Shown in pieces: positions 1 through 6,376 of a stretch of DNA of 9,606 nt. The stretch spans positions 1-9,606 of the forward strand of contig JACQEW010000285.1 of the NCBI GenBank assembly GCA_016200365.1. The letters run 5' to 3'. A program made the position numbers and the translations under genes. The notes beneath the pieces are model-generated. The model had not been told where the DNA came from. It made no database searches and saw only the letters and a program-made list of their open reading frames with translations. The DNA is from Nitrospinota bacterium (GTDB taxonomy: Bacteria; Nitrospinota; Nitrospinia; UBA9942). Positions within the stretch are counted from its first letter, which is position 1, and each line of letters starts with the position of its first letter.

Positions 1-2201
1 TCGAAGAAGGTCCCCTTGCCCTTGGCCACGGGCATCCCCGGGGCCCAGTGACCACCATTGTTGATGACCCCCACCACCTCCGGATGGATGCCCTTCACCA
101 GTTTGGCCACCCCCAGGGTGCTCCCCGCTCCCCTGGCCTTGATCCAGATCTGGTCTCCGTCCTTGATCCCCTTGCGGTGCGCCGTCTCCACGTTGATGCT
201 GACGTAGTTGCTGTAGGGGTCCAGGGCCCCGATCTCAGCGAGCCAGGGGTTCTGAAACGTGTAGGAGAACTGGTGGTGCGCCGCGCGGGAGTACACGGCC
301 TGCAGGTCGTATTCCTGGTCCTTGGCCTGCAGCGTGGCGCAGGGCTTCCAGCCAGGCAGGGCGTCGTAGTCGCTGGTGTCGATGTCGCTGATCCCCAGAC
401 CGTCCAGGATGGCCTGGATCTGCGCTCCGGCCTTCTTGACGTGCTCAAAATAGATCGGCACCCGTATGTGCTGGAAGGGCTTCCAGTAGACCTCCTCGAT
501 CTGCTTGGGCCACTTGATGACGCCGTGCTTCTTCATATAATCGAAGCCGCCATTTTCCTTCAATCCCGGCATTGTATCAAAGTGGTTCCTTACCCATCCC
601 TCTGCTGTTACGCCATCGAAGTATTGTTTGGACTGTTTTATCCTCTTGCCAAGCTCGATTAATACCTCTCTTGTGGGCATTCCGCCTGGAGATTTTACAA
701 CAGGCTGTCTTAATCCTACCCATCCGATATAGGATGACGGCATGGACTCGGGATCCCATCTTTCAAGGAATGTAGTGTCAGGCAGGATTATATCTGCCAG
801 CATTACTGTCTCATCCATATTAAAGCTCGTGGCAACATGATAAGGAATCAGCTTCTCATCCAGCAGCATCTCCTTCCATGTCTCCGAGTCGGGCTGACTA
901 AAAACAGGGTTATGACAGTATGAGAAATATACATTTATCTTCTGGGCGCCGTCAATAATCCTGTATGGAAGAATCTGACATACTTTATACGCTGCCAGCG
1001 GATAATCAGGGGGGCTCGATAAAACGCTCTTTGCCGATGGCGCAGGCGGAACAGGCTCAGGACCGCCTCCGTTTACCCATCCGAGTCCCCTCGGCAGGTT
1101 ATAACCGCCTCTCCTCTCGATATTACCTGTAATGATGTTGAGCATCATGGTGCATCTCTCATTGTATGCACCATTGACATGCTTGCATGGTCCCCTGTAT
1201 GTGTAAGTGGTTGCCGGACCTGCCGATGCAAATTCAATGGCTATCCTCCTGATTGTCTCTGCAGGGACACCGCTCTCCTTCTCCGCCATCTCGGGTGTGT
1301 ATTTGCTTAAATGGCTCTTTAATTCAGAGGCAGGGACATTGCAGTTCTTGTTTATGAAGTCCTCATCTGCAAGCCCTTCATTCATTATTACATTGCACAT
1401 AGCAAGTGCTATTGCTCCGTCCGTGCCGGGGAATACGGGTATCCACTCATCGCTGTAACCTGCCGAGTTTGAAAGTCTGACATCGAATGTTACCATCTTC
1501 GCCTTATTCACTCCCTTGCCTTCTGCTACCCTCTGAGCATAGGGATTGTGAAAATATGCTGCCTCGCATACATTGCTGAAGTTTAGTATGTAGTTTGTAT
1601 GGGCAAAGTCAGGTGTCTCGATATCCGGACCCCATGTATGCTCCATACCAACCTTTTTGCTCGATTCGCAAACCGCTGTATGGTTGAAGATGGTGTTCGA
1701 GCCTATTGCCTTCATGAACCTTTCTATTGCGCCGTGCATCCTGTTCCTTCCAAAATGGAATGCCACTGTGCTCGGGTCTTCATCCACAGCCGACTGAACC
1801 TTTGATGCAACCTCATTTAATGCATCTTCCCATGTTATCCTCTTCCATTTATTCTCGCCTCTCTTGCCGGCTCTCTTTAATGGATGAAGGAGCCTGTCAG
1901 GGTCATAGACATGCTGCCACCCTGCATTACCCTTTGCACAAAGCTTCCCTCTGTTACCCGGATGCTCCGGATTACCTTCAAGTTTCACAATCCTTCCCTC
2001 TTCGAGATATGCTATTCCGCCGTCCTCTATGTTACAGGTCAGACAGGTATATGGAACCTTCTCTCTCTCCTTACCCGCAACACTCACACTCTTACCGCCT
2101 GCAGCGAATTCGGCGGACTGCAGGACGCCTGATTTAGATATGGCAAGGGCTGCACCTGTCGCCGCCCCTATCTTCATAAAACCTCTTCGGCTTATGTTCA
2201 T
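1..2201 (-). CDS. Molybdopterin oxidoreductase catalytic subunit (CISM/DMSO-reductase family), 3' end cut by window edge
   Basis: Seen: an unbroken minus-strand frame of 733 codons runs from ATG at 2201 off the left edge. The start follows GGAGGTG by 7 nt. Residues 4-10 (SRRGFMK) with a following hydrophobic stretch form a Tat signal, so the protein is exported. Residues ~50-107 form the FS0 domain, with C53, C56 and C88 in the expected places and D60 where a Cys is usual. C178, in the context TAVCESSKK, is the probable molybdenum ligand, as in the polysulfide/thiosulfate/arsenate reductase branch. The molybdopterin-dinucleotide-binding C-terminal domain begins near residue 625. Family knowledge: such subunits reduce or oxidise sulfur, arsenic, selenium or nitrogen compounds at a bis-MGD centre and pass electrons to an Fe-S subunit, encoded here just upstream. 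Inference: the substrate cannot be named. A membrane anchor or Tat chaperone gene may lie beyond the edge. Odd: G+C rises sharply below ~535 in the same frame (from residue ~556 on). Confidence 0.93.
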   Translation of the reverse strand, partial: MNISRRGFMKIGAATGAALAISKSGVLQSAEFAAGGKSVSVAGKEREKVPYTCLTCNIEDGGIAYLEEGRIVKLEGNPEHPGNRGKLCAKGNAGWQHVYDPDRLLHPLKRAGKRGENKWKRITWEDALNEVASKVQSAVDEDPSTVAFHFGRNRMHGAIERFMKAIGSNTIFNHTAVCESSKKVGMEHTWGPDIETPDFAHTNYILNFSNVCEAAYFHNPYAQRVAEGKGVNKAKMVTFDVRLSNSAGYSDEWIPVFPGTDGAIALAMCNVIMNEGLADEDFINKNCNVPASELKSHLSKYTPEMAEKESGVPAETIRRIAIEFASAGPATTYTYRGPCKHVNGAYNERCTMMLNIITGNIERRGGYNLPRGLGWVNGGGPEPVPPAPSAKSVLSSPPDYPLAAYKVCQILPYRIIDGAQKINVYFSYCHNPVFSQPDSETWKEMLLDEKLIPYHVATSFNMDETVMLADIILPDTTFLERWDPESMPSSYIGWVGLRQPVVKSPGGMPTREVLIELGKRIKQSKQYFDGVTAEGWVRNHFDTMPGLKENGGFDYMKKHGVIKWPKQIEEVYWKPFQHIRVPIYFEHVKKAGAQIQAILDGLGISDIDTSDYDALPGWKPCATLQAKDQEYDLQAVYSRAAHHQFSYTFQNPWLAEIGALDPYSNYVSINVETAHRKGIKDGDQIWIKARGAGSTLGVAKLVKGIHPEVVGVINNGGHWAPGMPVAKGKGTFF

Positions 2202-2208
2202 ATTTTTT

Positions 2209-2215
2209 CACCTCC
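2209..2215 (-). promoter_or_regulatory. Ribosome binding site of the catalytic subunit
   Basis: GGAGGTG on the minus strand lies 7 nt before the ATG at 2201. It fixes the start at the Met directly preceding the twin-arginine motif. Confidence 0.85.
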
Positions 2216-2217
2216 GT

Positions 2218-2297
2218 CTACAACTTACAACCTACAACATACAACTTACAACCATTGTTTATAGTTGTCAGTTGTCAGTTATTAGTTATTAGTTGTG
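2218..2297. repeat. Heptad inverted repeat between the two enzyme genes (5 + 5 units)
   Basis: Five 7-nt units of form N-TACAAC (2218-2252) are followed by a 10-nt spacer (2253-2262) and five 7-nt units AGTTGTC, AGTTGTC, AGTTATT, AGTTATT, AGTTGTG (2263-2297). The two arms are largely complementary, so the transcript could fold into one long imperfect hairpin. It fills almost the whole gap between the Fe-S stop codon and the SD of the catalytic subunit. It could slow 3' decay or adjust the subunit ratio, but that is inference. It has the same plan as the repeat at 7668-7737 with a different unit. Confidence 0.85.
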
Positions 2298-2963
2298 TTA
2301 TATCACTTCACCCATTGAAAGTTTATTGCTCTCGAAATCCTGCGGGTCAATCTGCCTGTATCCCTTTATTCCACCCCAATCAACCATTGACCCTTCAAGG
2401 TCAATCCATACCACAGCAGGCTTCATCATTTCATGCGGGATAAGTCCCCTCATAGAATTTCTTGCAACTAATTTCGATACCTCGCTGTCCGGGTCGTCAA
2501 AATCACCGAATACCCTTGCGCCGCCTATACAGGTTTGGACACAGGCAGGCTTCAATCCTTTCGATGTCCTGTGGTAACAGAAATTACATTTGTCCGGCAT
2601 TCCTGTAACCGGGTCATTAGAAACCGCCTCCATCGGACATGCCTCTATAGCATCCGTCTCATATTTCCCGTCAGCGCCCTTCTTACATTTCTTGTGGTCA
2701 ATCAGAAGAACACCTTCAGGACTTCTATAGAAGGCGTCTCCGCCGCTCTTCTTCGATGCCTTCTGGCAGGGTGCAGGGTCACAGTGGTCACAGAGCATCG
2801 GCATAAAATATTTCTTTACTGTCGGGTAAGTCCCCTTTGCCATGTATCTTACCTGTGTCCTCCACCTTCCAAGCGAAACCCCGTTTTCTACTTTGCAGGC
2901 AACCGTGCAAGCCTGACAACCGATACACTTCCTTAAATCAACAACCATTCCCCATTTTGCCAT
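2298..2963 (-). CDS. Fe-S electron-transfer (beta) subunit of the molybdoenzyme, NrfC/PsrB/DmsB-like
   Basis: This 221-residue protein belongs to the four-cluster ferredoxin-like beta subunits that carry electrons between a molybdopterin subunit and a membrane quinone module. Motif I is complete (C13, C16, C19, C23). Motif IV is complete (C126, C129, C141, C145). Motif II has C58, C61 and C66, but Ser70 stands where the fourth Cys is expected. Motif III keeps C93 and C109 but has Gly96 and Ala105 at the inner positions, with a short insertion between. By the usual pairing (first three Cys of II with the last of III, and the reverse) this removes one whole cluster and leaves three. It has no signal peptide, so it is presumably carried out with the Tat-tagged catalytic subunit 96 bp downstream. 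The start has a strong SD (AAAGGAGGT) 7 nt upstream. It is the first gene behind the σ54 promoter at 3075-3090. Confidence 0.95.
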   Translation of the reverse strand: MAKWGMVVDLRKCIGCQACTVACKVENGVSLGRWRTQVRYMAKGTYPTVKKYFMPMLCDHCDPAPCQKASKKSGGDAFYRSPEGVLLIDHKKCKKGADGKYETDAIEACPMEAVSNDPVTGMPDKCNFCYHRTSKGLKPACVQTCIGGARVFGDFDDPDSEVSKLVARNSMRGLIPHEMMKPAVVWIDLEGSMVDWGGIKGYRQIDPQDFESNKLSMGEVI

Positions 2964-2970
2964 AAATTAC

Positions 2971-2979
2971 ACCTCCTTT
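2971..2979 (-). promoter_or_regulatory. Ribosome binding site of the Fe-S subunit
   Basis: AAAGGAGGT lies 7 nt before the ATG at 2963. A second SD-like GAGGAGGTGA sits at 3021-3030 but is followed only by ATG-AGA-TAA, so it is not used for a gene. Confidence 0.85.
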
Positions 2980-2981
2980 TA

Positions 2982-3017
2982 AAATTAGAAATTAGAAATT
3001 GGAAATTGGAAATTATC
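2982..3017. repeat. Tandem AT-rich heptads in the leader of the Fe-S gene
   Basis: About five 7-nt units (AAATTAG, AAATTAG, AAATTGG, AAATTGG, AAATTAT) lie in the 5' leader of the enzyme operon. Unlike the other heptad arrays there is no complementary second arm. The array is bracketed by two similar SD-like segments (CACCTCCT at 2970-2977 and 3022-3029 on the plus strand), which look like copies of one target. Confidence 0.75.
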
Positions 3018-3074
3018 TCATCACCTCCTCTTTTTTTAAATTCCTGTGAACCTTTTATGATTTGAATAATTTAG

Positions 3075-3090
3075 AGCAAAGAGAGTGCCA
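3075..3090 (-). promoter_or_regulatory. σ54 (-24/-12) promoter of the molybdoenzyme operon
   Basis: The minus strand reads TGGCACTCTCTTTGCT, an exact match to the TGGCAC-N5-TTGC core, with GG and GC 12 nt apart. The predicted transcription start is near 3064, about 100 nt before the Fe-S ATG. An NtrC-type activator is encoded at the end of the divergent cluster, and this promoter is its obvious target. Exact spacing, orientation and context make chance unlikely. Confidence 0.88.
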
Positions 3091-3190
3091 AATTTTTATA
3101 ATTTGAATATTTTTAATTAACCCTTTCTATATAAAGAGATTATTAAAAATATCTTTACATAAACATTCAATTAAAATTTTTATTCTATCA

Positions 3191-3217
3191 AAAATGGAGC
3201 ATAGTCAATTCCATTTT
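3191..3217. promoter_or_regulatory. Candidate enhancer (UAS) for the NtrC-type regulator
   Basis: AAAATGGA (3191-3198) and TCCATTTT (3210-3217) form a perfect 8-bp inverted repeat with an 11-nt spacer. Its centre is about 140 bp upstream of the predicted σ54 start, the usual place for an enhancer-binding dimer. It also lies ~80 bp upstream of the predicted start for the regulator operon, so it could serve both. A second, overlapping small palindrome TTCC-N5-GGAA sits at 3209-3221. The assignment to this regulator is inference. Confidence 0.5.
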
Positions 3218-3253
3218 GGAACACTTAGGGCAGCGGGCGGGCTTACCAAACTA

Positions 3254-3281
3254 TTGACAAATATCTTTTTTTGTGTAATAT
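3254..3281 (+). promoter_or_regulatory. σ70-type promoter of the regulatory cluster
   Basis: TTGACA (3254-3259), a 16-nt spacer and TAATAT (3276-3281) point to the signalling genes. The predicted start is near 3288, giving a ~130-nt leader that contains the hairpin at 3309-3397. The -35 is perfect and the -10 differs by one or two bases from consensus. Confidence 0.7.
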
Positions 3282-3308
3282 TCACATCAAAGAACAAAAG
3301 AAAAAGAT

Positions 3309-3397
3309 TAAGGAGAATGGAGAAAAGGGAGAAAAGGAGGAAAAAGAATCTGACTTATTATCTCTCCATTTCTCCATCTTCTTCCCCTTTCTCCTTA
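3309..3397. repeat. Purine/pyrimidine long hairpin in the leader of the binding-protein gene
   Basis: The left arm is built from GGAGAA-like units and the right arm from TTCTCC-like units. The outer 9 bp pair perfectly (3309-3317 with 3389-3397) and the interior pairs imperfectly. It occupies most of the leader between the σ70 promoter and the ATG at 3421. Both strands are open over part of it, which produces spurious short reading frames. It could be a dispersed repeat or a leader structure. Confidence 0.65.
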
Positions 3398-3420
3398 TAT
3401 GTTTTTTATAATTTCCTGTT

Positions 3421-4287
3421 ATGAAAAAGATATTTCTTACCTTTCTTTTCCTCTCCTCACTTGCATGGGCAGCGATTATCTCTGCACAGGAAAACACGTC
3501 TTCAAGCATAAGAATAGGGTTAACCGGGGTTATAGTGCAAGAGAACCTTACCCTAAATGAGCATCTCCTTAAATTTATAGAAAAGAAGCTCGGTATACCT
3601 GTTGAGATGGTTATGAGAGATACTTATAAAGAAATTAATGATATGATGGAAAAGAGGGAGTTGGATATTGCCTTTACCTGCAGTCCTCCTTATATAATGG
3701 GACATAATAGTTTTAGTGCGGAACTGCTGGTGGTTCCTCAGATAAATGGAAAGCCTATGTATTATTCTTATACAATAGTCCATGCCGACTCCCCTGCCAA
3801 AAGTTTTGAAGACTTAAGAGGCAAGAGATATGCATATTCAGACCCCCTCTCCAATTCCGGTTTCCTTGCCCCATCCTACCGGCTTGCCCAGATGGGGGAG
3901 ACGCCTGAGTCATTCTTCAAAAAGCATGTATATACCAGGAGCCATTATAATTCCATAGAGGCTGTAGCTATGAAAGTAGTAGACGGTGCAAGCGTAGACA
4001 GCTATGTATGGCATTTAACATACACAACCAATCCTGAGCTTATATCAAAGACAAGGATATTAGAAAAGGGGGACTTATACCCATTTACTCCATTTACTAT
4101 ACGGAGTGATATCGCCATAAATTTGAAGAAAAAGATAAAAGATATATTTTTAAATATGGACAAAGATGCCGAAGGAAAAGAGATTTTAAGAAGACTCTTG
4201 GTAGATAAATTTGTCGAGGCTGATGACAGTTTTTATAACCCCATTCGCAAGATGATGAAATTTGTGGCAGATAAAAAGAAAAAATAG
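3421..4287 (+). CDS. Secreted PhnD-like periplasmic substrate-binding protein (sensor partner)
   Basis: This 288-residue protein has a Sec signal (KK, then a hydrophobic run, cleavage probably after A22). It then has a type-2 binding-protein fold of the phosphate/phosphonate PhnD family: β-strand IRIGLTG at 30-36, D82-IAFTCSPPY in the first lobe, the hinge/ligand loop SDPLSNSGFLAPSY at 140-153 and a second-lobe SVDSYVW at 191-197. No ABC permease or ATPase gene follows. Two membrane sensors and a response regulator do, so it most likely presents a ligand to a sensor, as AioX and ArxX do in arsenite-related systems. Its only Cys, C87, sits at the putative cleft. AioX is known to need a Cys for arsenite, so this is suggestive but unproven. 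The start is set by the signal peptide. No clear SD precedes it (TTCCTGTT-ATG). The C-terminal tail is Lys-rich. Confidence 0.85.
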   Translation: MKKIFLTFLFLSSLAWAAIISAQENTSSSIRIGLTGVIVQENLTLNEHLLKFIEKKLGIPVEMVMRDTYKEINDMMEKRELDIAFTCSPPYIMGHNSFSAELLVVPQINGKPMYYSYTIVHADSPAKSFEDLRGKRYAYSDPLSNSGFLAPSYRLAQMGETPESFFKKHVYTRSHYNSIEAVAMKVVDGASVDSYVWHLTYTTNPELISKTRILEKGDLYPFTPFTIRSDIAINLKKKIKDIFLNMDKDAEGKEILRRLLVDKFVEADDSFYNPIRKMMKFVADKKKK

Positions 4288-4298
4288 AACAAAAATAA

Positions 4299-4388
4299 TC
4301 ACACAAAGACACAAAGCCTCAAAGGAAATAAAAAAAATAAAAGATTATCTGTAATTCTTTTCTTTGTGTTCTTTGTGGCTTTGTGTGA
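4299..4388. repeat. Iterated CACAAAG/CTTTGTG hairpin between binding protein and kinase
   Basis: The left arm (CACACAAAG, ACACAAAG, CTCAAAG) and right arm (CTTTGTGTT, CTTTGTGG, CTTTGTGTG) are complementary. The outer 10 bp (4299-4308 with 4379-4388) pair perfectly around a long A/T-rich loop. It fills most of the 122-bp gap and may act as a processing site or weak terminator, letting the binding protein be made in excess over the kinase (inference). Confidence 0.75.
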
Positions 4389-4409
4389 GAAAACAAGAAA
4401 AATCTTTTT

Positions 4410-6323
4410 ATGAAAATCACGAGCGGTTTGAGTTTAGGACATAAGCTATCCATAACCATATCCCTCATTGTCTTTTTTGTCGCCCTCTCCATAAGTCTAT
4501 TCATATTAAGGCAAGAATGGATAACCCTCGAGGACGAATTAAAACATAGAGGCATCAATATTGCACAGAATCTTTCATATCTCAGCACATACCCCCTTCT
4601 CCATGAAGATATATGGACATTATATAGATTGACAAGCGACCTGATTAAGGATAATCCTGCCACCCATCCGGGAGGATTACAGGAGAATGTAGTCGTATAT
4701 GCCATGATATTAAAAAGGGACGGAACCTTGCTGGCACACTCAAATCCATTAAAATTTGAAATTGGCAAGCCACTGCCGAGAACTGCCATAAACGAGAATG
4801 CCATAAAATCGGATAAACCCCTCATTCAGACAATAAAAAATCTGGATGAAATAGAAATCTACGATATAACCGTTCCAATAATTCTGGATAAACAGAAAAT
4901 AGGGATTGCGAGGGTTGGGGTAAGTGAAAAGGTATTGGTAAGAACGATAGCAGGGGTAAGAAAGAAGGTATTTGCCATAACCTCAGCGCTTGTACTGGCA
5001 GGTATAGCTATGGGATTTCTTATTGCAAGGAGAATAACCGGCTCACTGGAAAAATTAAGGGTTGCTGCACGGGCAGTCGGTCAGGGAGAACTTGAGAAAA
5101 CCATACCTGTAGAGAAAATTAGAGGCGCGGAAATAAAAGAGCTGGCAGGGACATTCAATCTCATGATAAAACGCATCAAAGAAAAAATCGAGGAGATACA
5201 TAAAACAAAAGAGGAATTACGAGAGGAAAGGGACAAGCTCGATAAGATACTTGACAATATGGGCGCAGGCTTATTCGTCATAGACAAAAACAGGCGGATA
5301 ATATGGGCAAACAGTATTATAGAGGGGTGGTTCGGAAATATAAATCCTCTCTCCTATACATTCTGTTATCAAAAAATAAACAATAGTGTCGTGTGTAACG
5401 ATTGCGAAATGCCTTATGTTATAGGCGGCGGCTCGGTAAAACATTATATAAAGGTCAGGAGAACAAGGGACGGGGTGGATAGATATTTTCAAATACATCT
5501 GGCGCCGATAAGGGATGAAAAAGGCGACATCATACAAATGCTGGAGCTTTCACAGGATATCACAGAAAAGGTAAAGCTCGAGAAAAGACTTGTCCACTCG
5601 GAAAAACTTGCCTCTATCGGTGAGATGGCAGCCGGCGTAGCCCACGAAATCAGAAACCCCCTCGGCTCGATCATAACTGCCTTAACACTCCTGCATTCCC
5701 CTTCACACTCCGTCGGGTCCGAAACAGATAAAGACAGGCTCCTCGATGTGATAAAAAAGGAGACAAAGAGATTGAATGCAATGCTGACAGATTTCCTCAA
5801 CTTCGCCAAGCCTAAAGAGCCTGCACTCTCCCCGAATAATATCAATGATATTATCGAGGATACATTAAATATACTTAAACACAGCAACTTACTACACCCC
5901 ATTTCTCCCCCCCTTATTAAGGGGGGGGCAGGGGGGGTGGTTATAAAAAAGGAGCTTCAAACAAATATGATAAAGATACCGCTCGACTACGACCAGATTA
6001 AGCAGGTAATATGGAATATAACTCTCAATGCGGTTCAGGCGATGAACGGCAACGGAGAACTCAGGATAGTATCAAAGCATATTAATGGGCAAAGAGAAGG
6101 AACCGTTCAAGTGTCAATCAGTGATAACGGCTGTGGTATACCACAGGATAAATTGAATAAGATTTTTGAGCCCTTTTATACCACCAAAGAAGGCGGAACA
6201 GGGCTCGGTTTATCTATAGCAAACAGGATCGTTGAAAGGCATGGGGGGCATATCGAAATTGAAAGCAAAAATGGATATGAAACTGCATTTATAATAAATC
6301 TGCCGGTAGGAGCCGTCTCCTGA
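4410..6323 (+). CDS. Membrane sensor histidine kinase (Cache-like sensor, HAMP, PAS, HisKA, HATPase)
   Basis: This 637-residue kinase has TM1 at ~12-34, a periplasmic sensor at ~35-185 ending in the Cache-like strands ITVPIILDKQKIGIARVGVSE, TM2 at ~187-206, HAMP at ~207-260, a charged coiled coil to ~280 and a PAS domain at ~281-388. HisKA has phosphoacceptor H412 in AHEIRNPL. The ATPase has N540 in the N-box, D572-NGCGIP (G1), FEPFYTTK (586-593) and GTGLGL (595-600). The PAS carries C319, C329 and C332, a pattern common in PAS domains of anaerobes. It is the only complete kinase here and the natural phosphodonor of the regulator at 7748. An in-frame palindromic repeat (residues ~497-510) sits in a loop at the start of the ATPase domain. 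The last five residues and the stop lie in another repeat. The ATG has no strong SD. Confidence 0.95.
   Translation: MKITSGLSLGHKLSITISLIVFFVALSISLFILRQEWITLEDELKHRGINIAQNLSYLSTYPLLHEDIWTLYRLTSDLIKDNPATHPGGLQENVVVYAMILKRDGTLLAHSNPLKFEIGKPLPRTAINENAIKSDKPLIQTIKNLDEIEIYDITVPIILDKQKIGIARVGVSEKVLVRTIAGVRKKVFAITSALVLAGIAMGFLIARRITGSLEKLRVAARAVGQGELEKTIPVEKIRGAEIKELAGTFNLMIKRIKEKIEEIHKTKEELREERDKLDKILDNMGAGLFVIDKNRRIIWANSIIEGWFGNINPLSYTFCYQKINNSVVCNDCEMPYVIGGGSVKHYIKVRRTRDGVDRYFQIHLAPIRDEKGDIIQMLELSQDITEKVKLEKRLVHSEKLASIGEMAAGVAHEIRNPLGSIITALTLLHSPSHSVGSETDKDRLLDVIKKETKRLNAMLTDFLNFAKPKEPALSPNNINDIIEDTLNILKHSNLLHPISPPLIKGGAGGVVIKKELQTNMIKIPLDYDQIKQVIWNITLNAVQAMNGNGELRIVSKHINGQREGTVQVSISDNGCGIPQDKLNKIFEPFYTTKEGGTGLGLSIANRIVERHGGHIEIESKNGYETAFIINLPVGAVS
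5893..5943. repeat. In-frame C-run/G-run palindromic element, copy 1 (in the kinase)
   Basis: A run of seven C and TTA faces TTAA and eight G (5907-5928), followed by a second G-run (5931-5937). It is translated without breaking the frame as ...PPLIKGGAGG... (residues 500-509), an insertion in the loop between the first helix and next strand of the ATPase domain. The same P-P-x-x-K-G reading recurs in the two downstream signalling genes. Confidence 0.8.
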
Positions 6324-6359
6324 CGGCGAAAATATCGCCAACAGGAGTTGGCTCCTACC
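6305..6359. repeat. GGTAGGAGCC palindrome overlapping the kinase stop codon
   Basis: GGTAGGAGCC (6305-6314) pairs perfectly with GGCTCCTACC (6350-6359). Further inside, CTCCTG pairs with CAGGAG and GGCGA with TCGCC around a 5-nt loop. The element supplies the last five kinase residues (VGAVS) and its TGA. It looks like a dispersed REP-like hairpin and could protect the upstream message or attenuate the downstream gene. Confidence 0.85.
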
Positions 6360-6376
6360 ATGCATAATGTGGTGTT

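Noticed and set aside
500..560. Frameshift or gene fusion at the composition break
   Set aside because: The codon register from ATG 2201 to position 3 is continuous and protein similarity carries on across the break. Only base composition changes.
48..662. 204-codon plus-strand open frame in the G+C-rich edge
   Set aside because: It is antisense to the molybdopterin subunit. High G+C suppresses stops, and the translation is a low-information V/L/D/P-rich sequence with no family signature.
1727..2137. Plus-strand open frames opposite the catalytic subunit
   Set aside because: Shadow frames of a clearly conserved minus-strand gene, with no RBS or motif.
2218..2297. CRISPR array from regularly spaced short units
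   Set aside because: The units are 7 nt with no unique spacers between them, and the second half is complementary to the first. This is an inverted heptad repeat.
2535..2936. Plus-strand 133-codon frame opposite the Fe-S subunit
   Set aside because: The minus strand carries ordered Cys motifs and a strong SD. This frame is antisense noise.
3194..3509. Overlapping small open frames on both strands (plus 3194-3424, minus 3282-3509)
   Set aside because: They translate the purine/pyrimidine hairpin into Lys/Arg- and Ser/Phe-rich low-complexity peptides. No RBS or conserved pattern supports them.
4731..4748. Second σ54 promoter (TGGCAC within the kinase gene; another TGGCAC near 6815)
   Set aside because: Neither has TTGC at the required 5-nt spacing.
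4319..4825. Minus-strand 168-codon frame containing HTKPQRTQRKE
   Set aside because: That peptide is the translated CACAAAG hairpin repeat, and the rest is antisense to the kinase.
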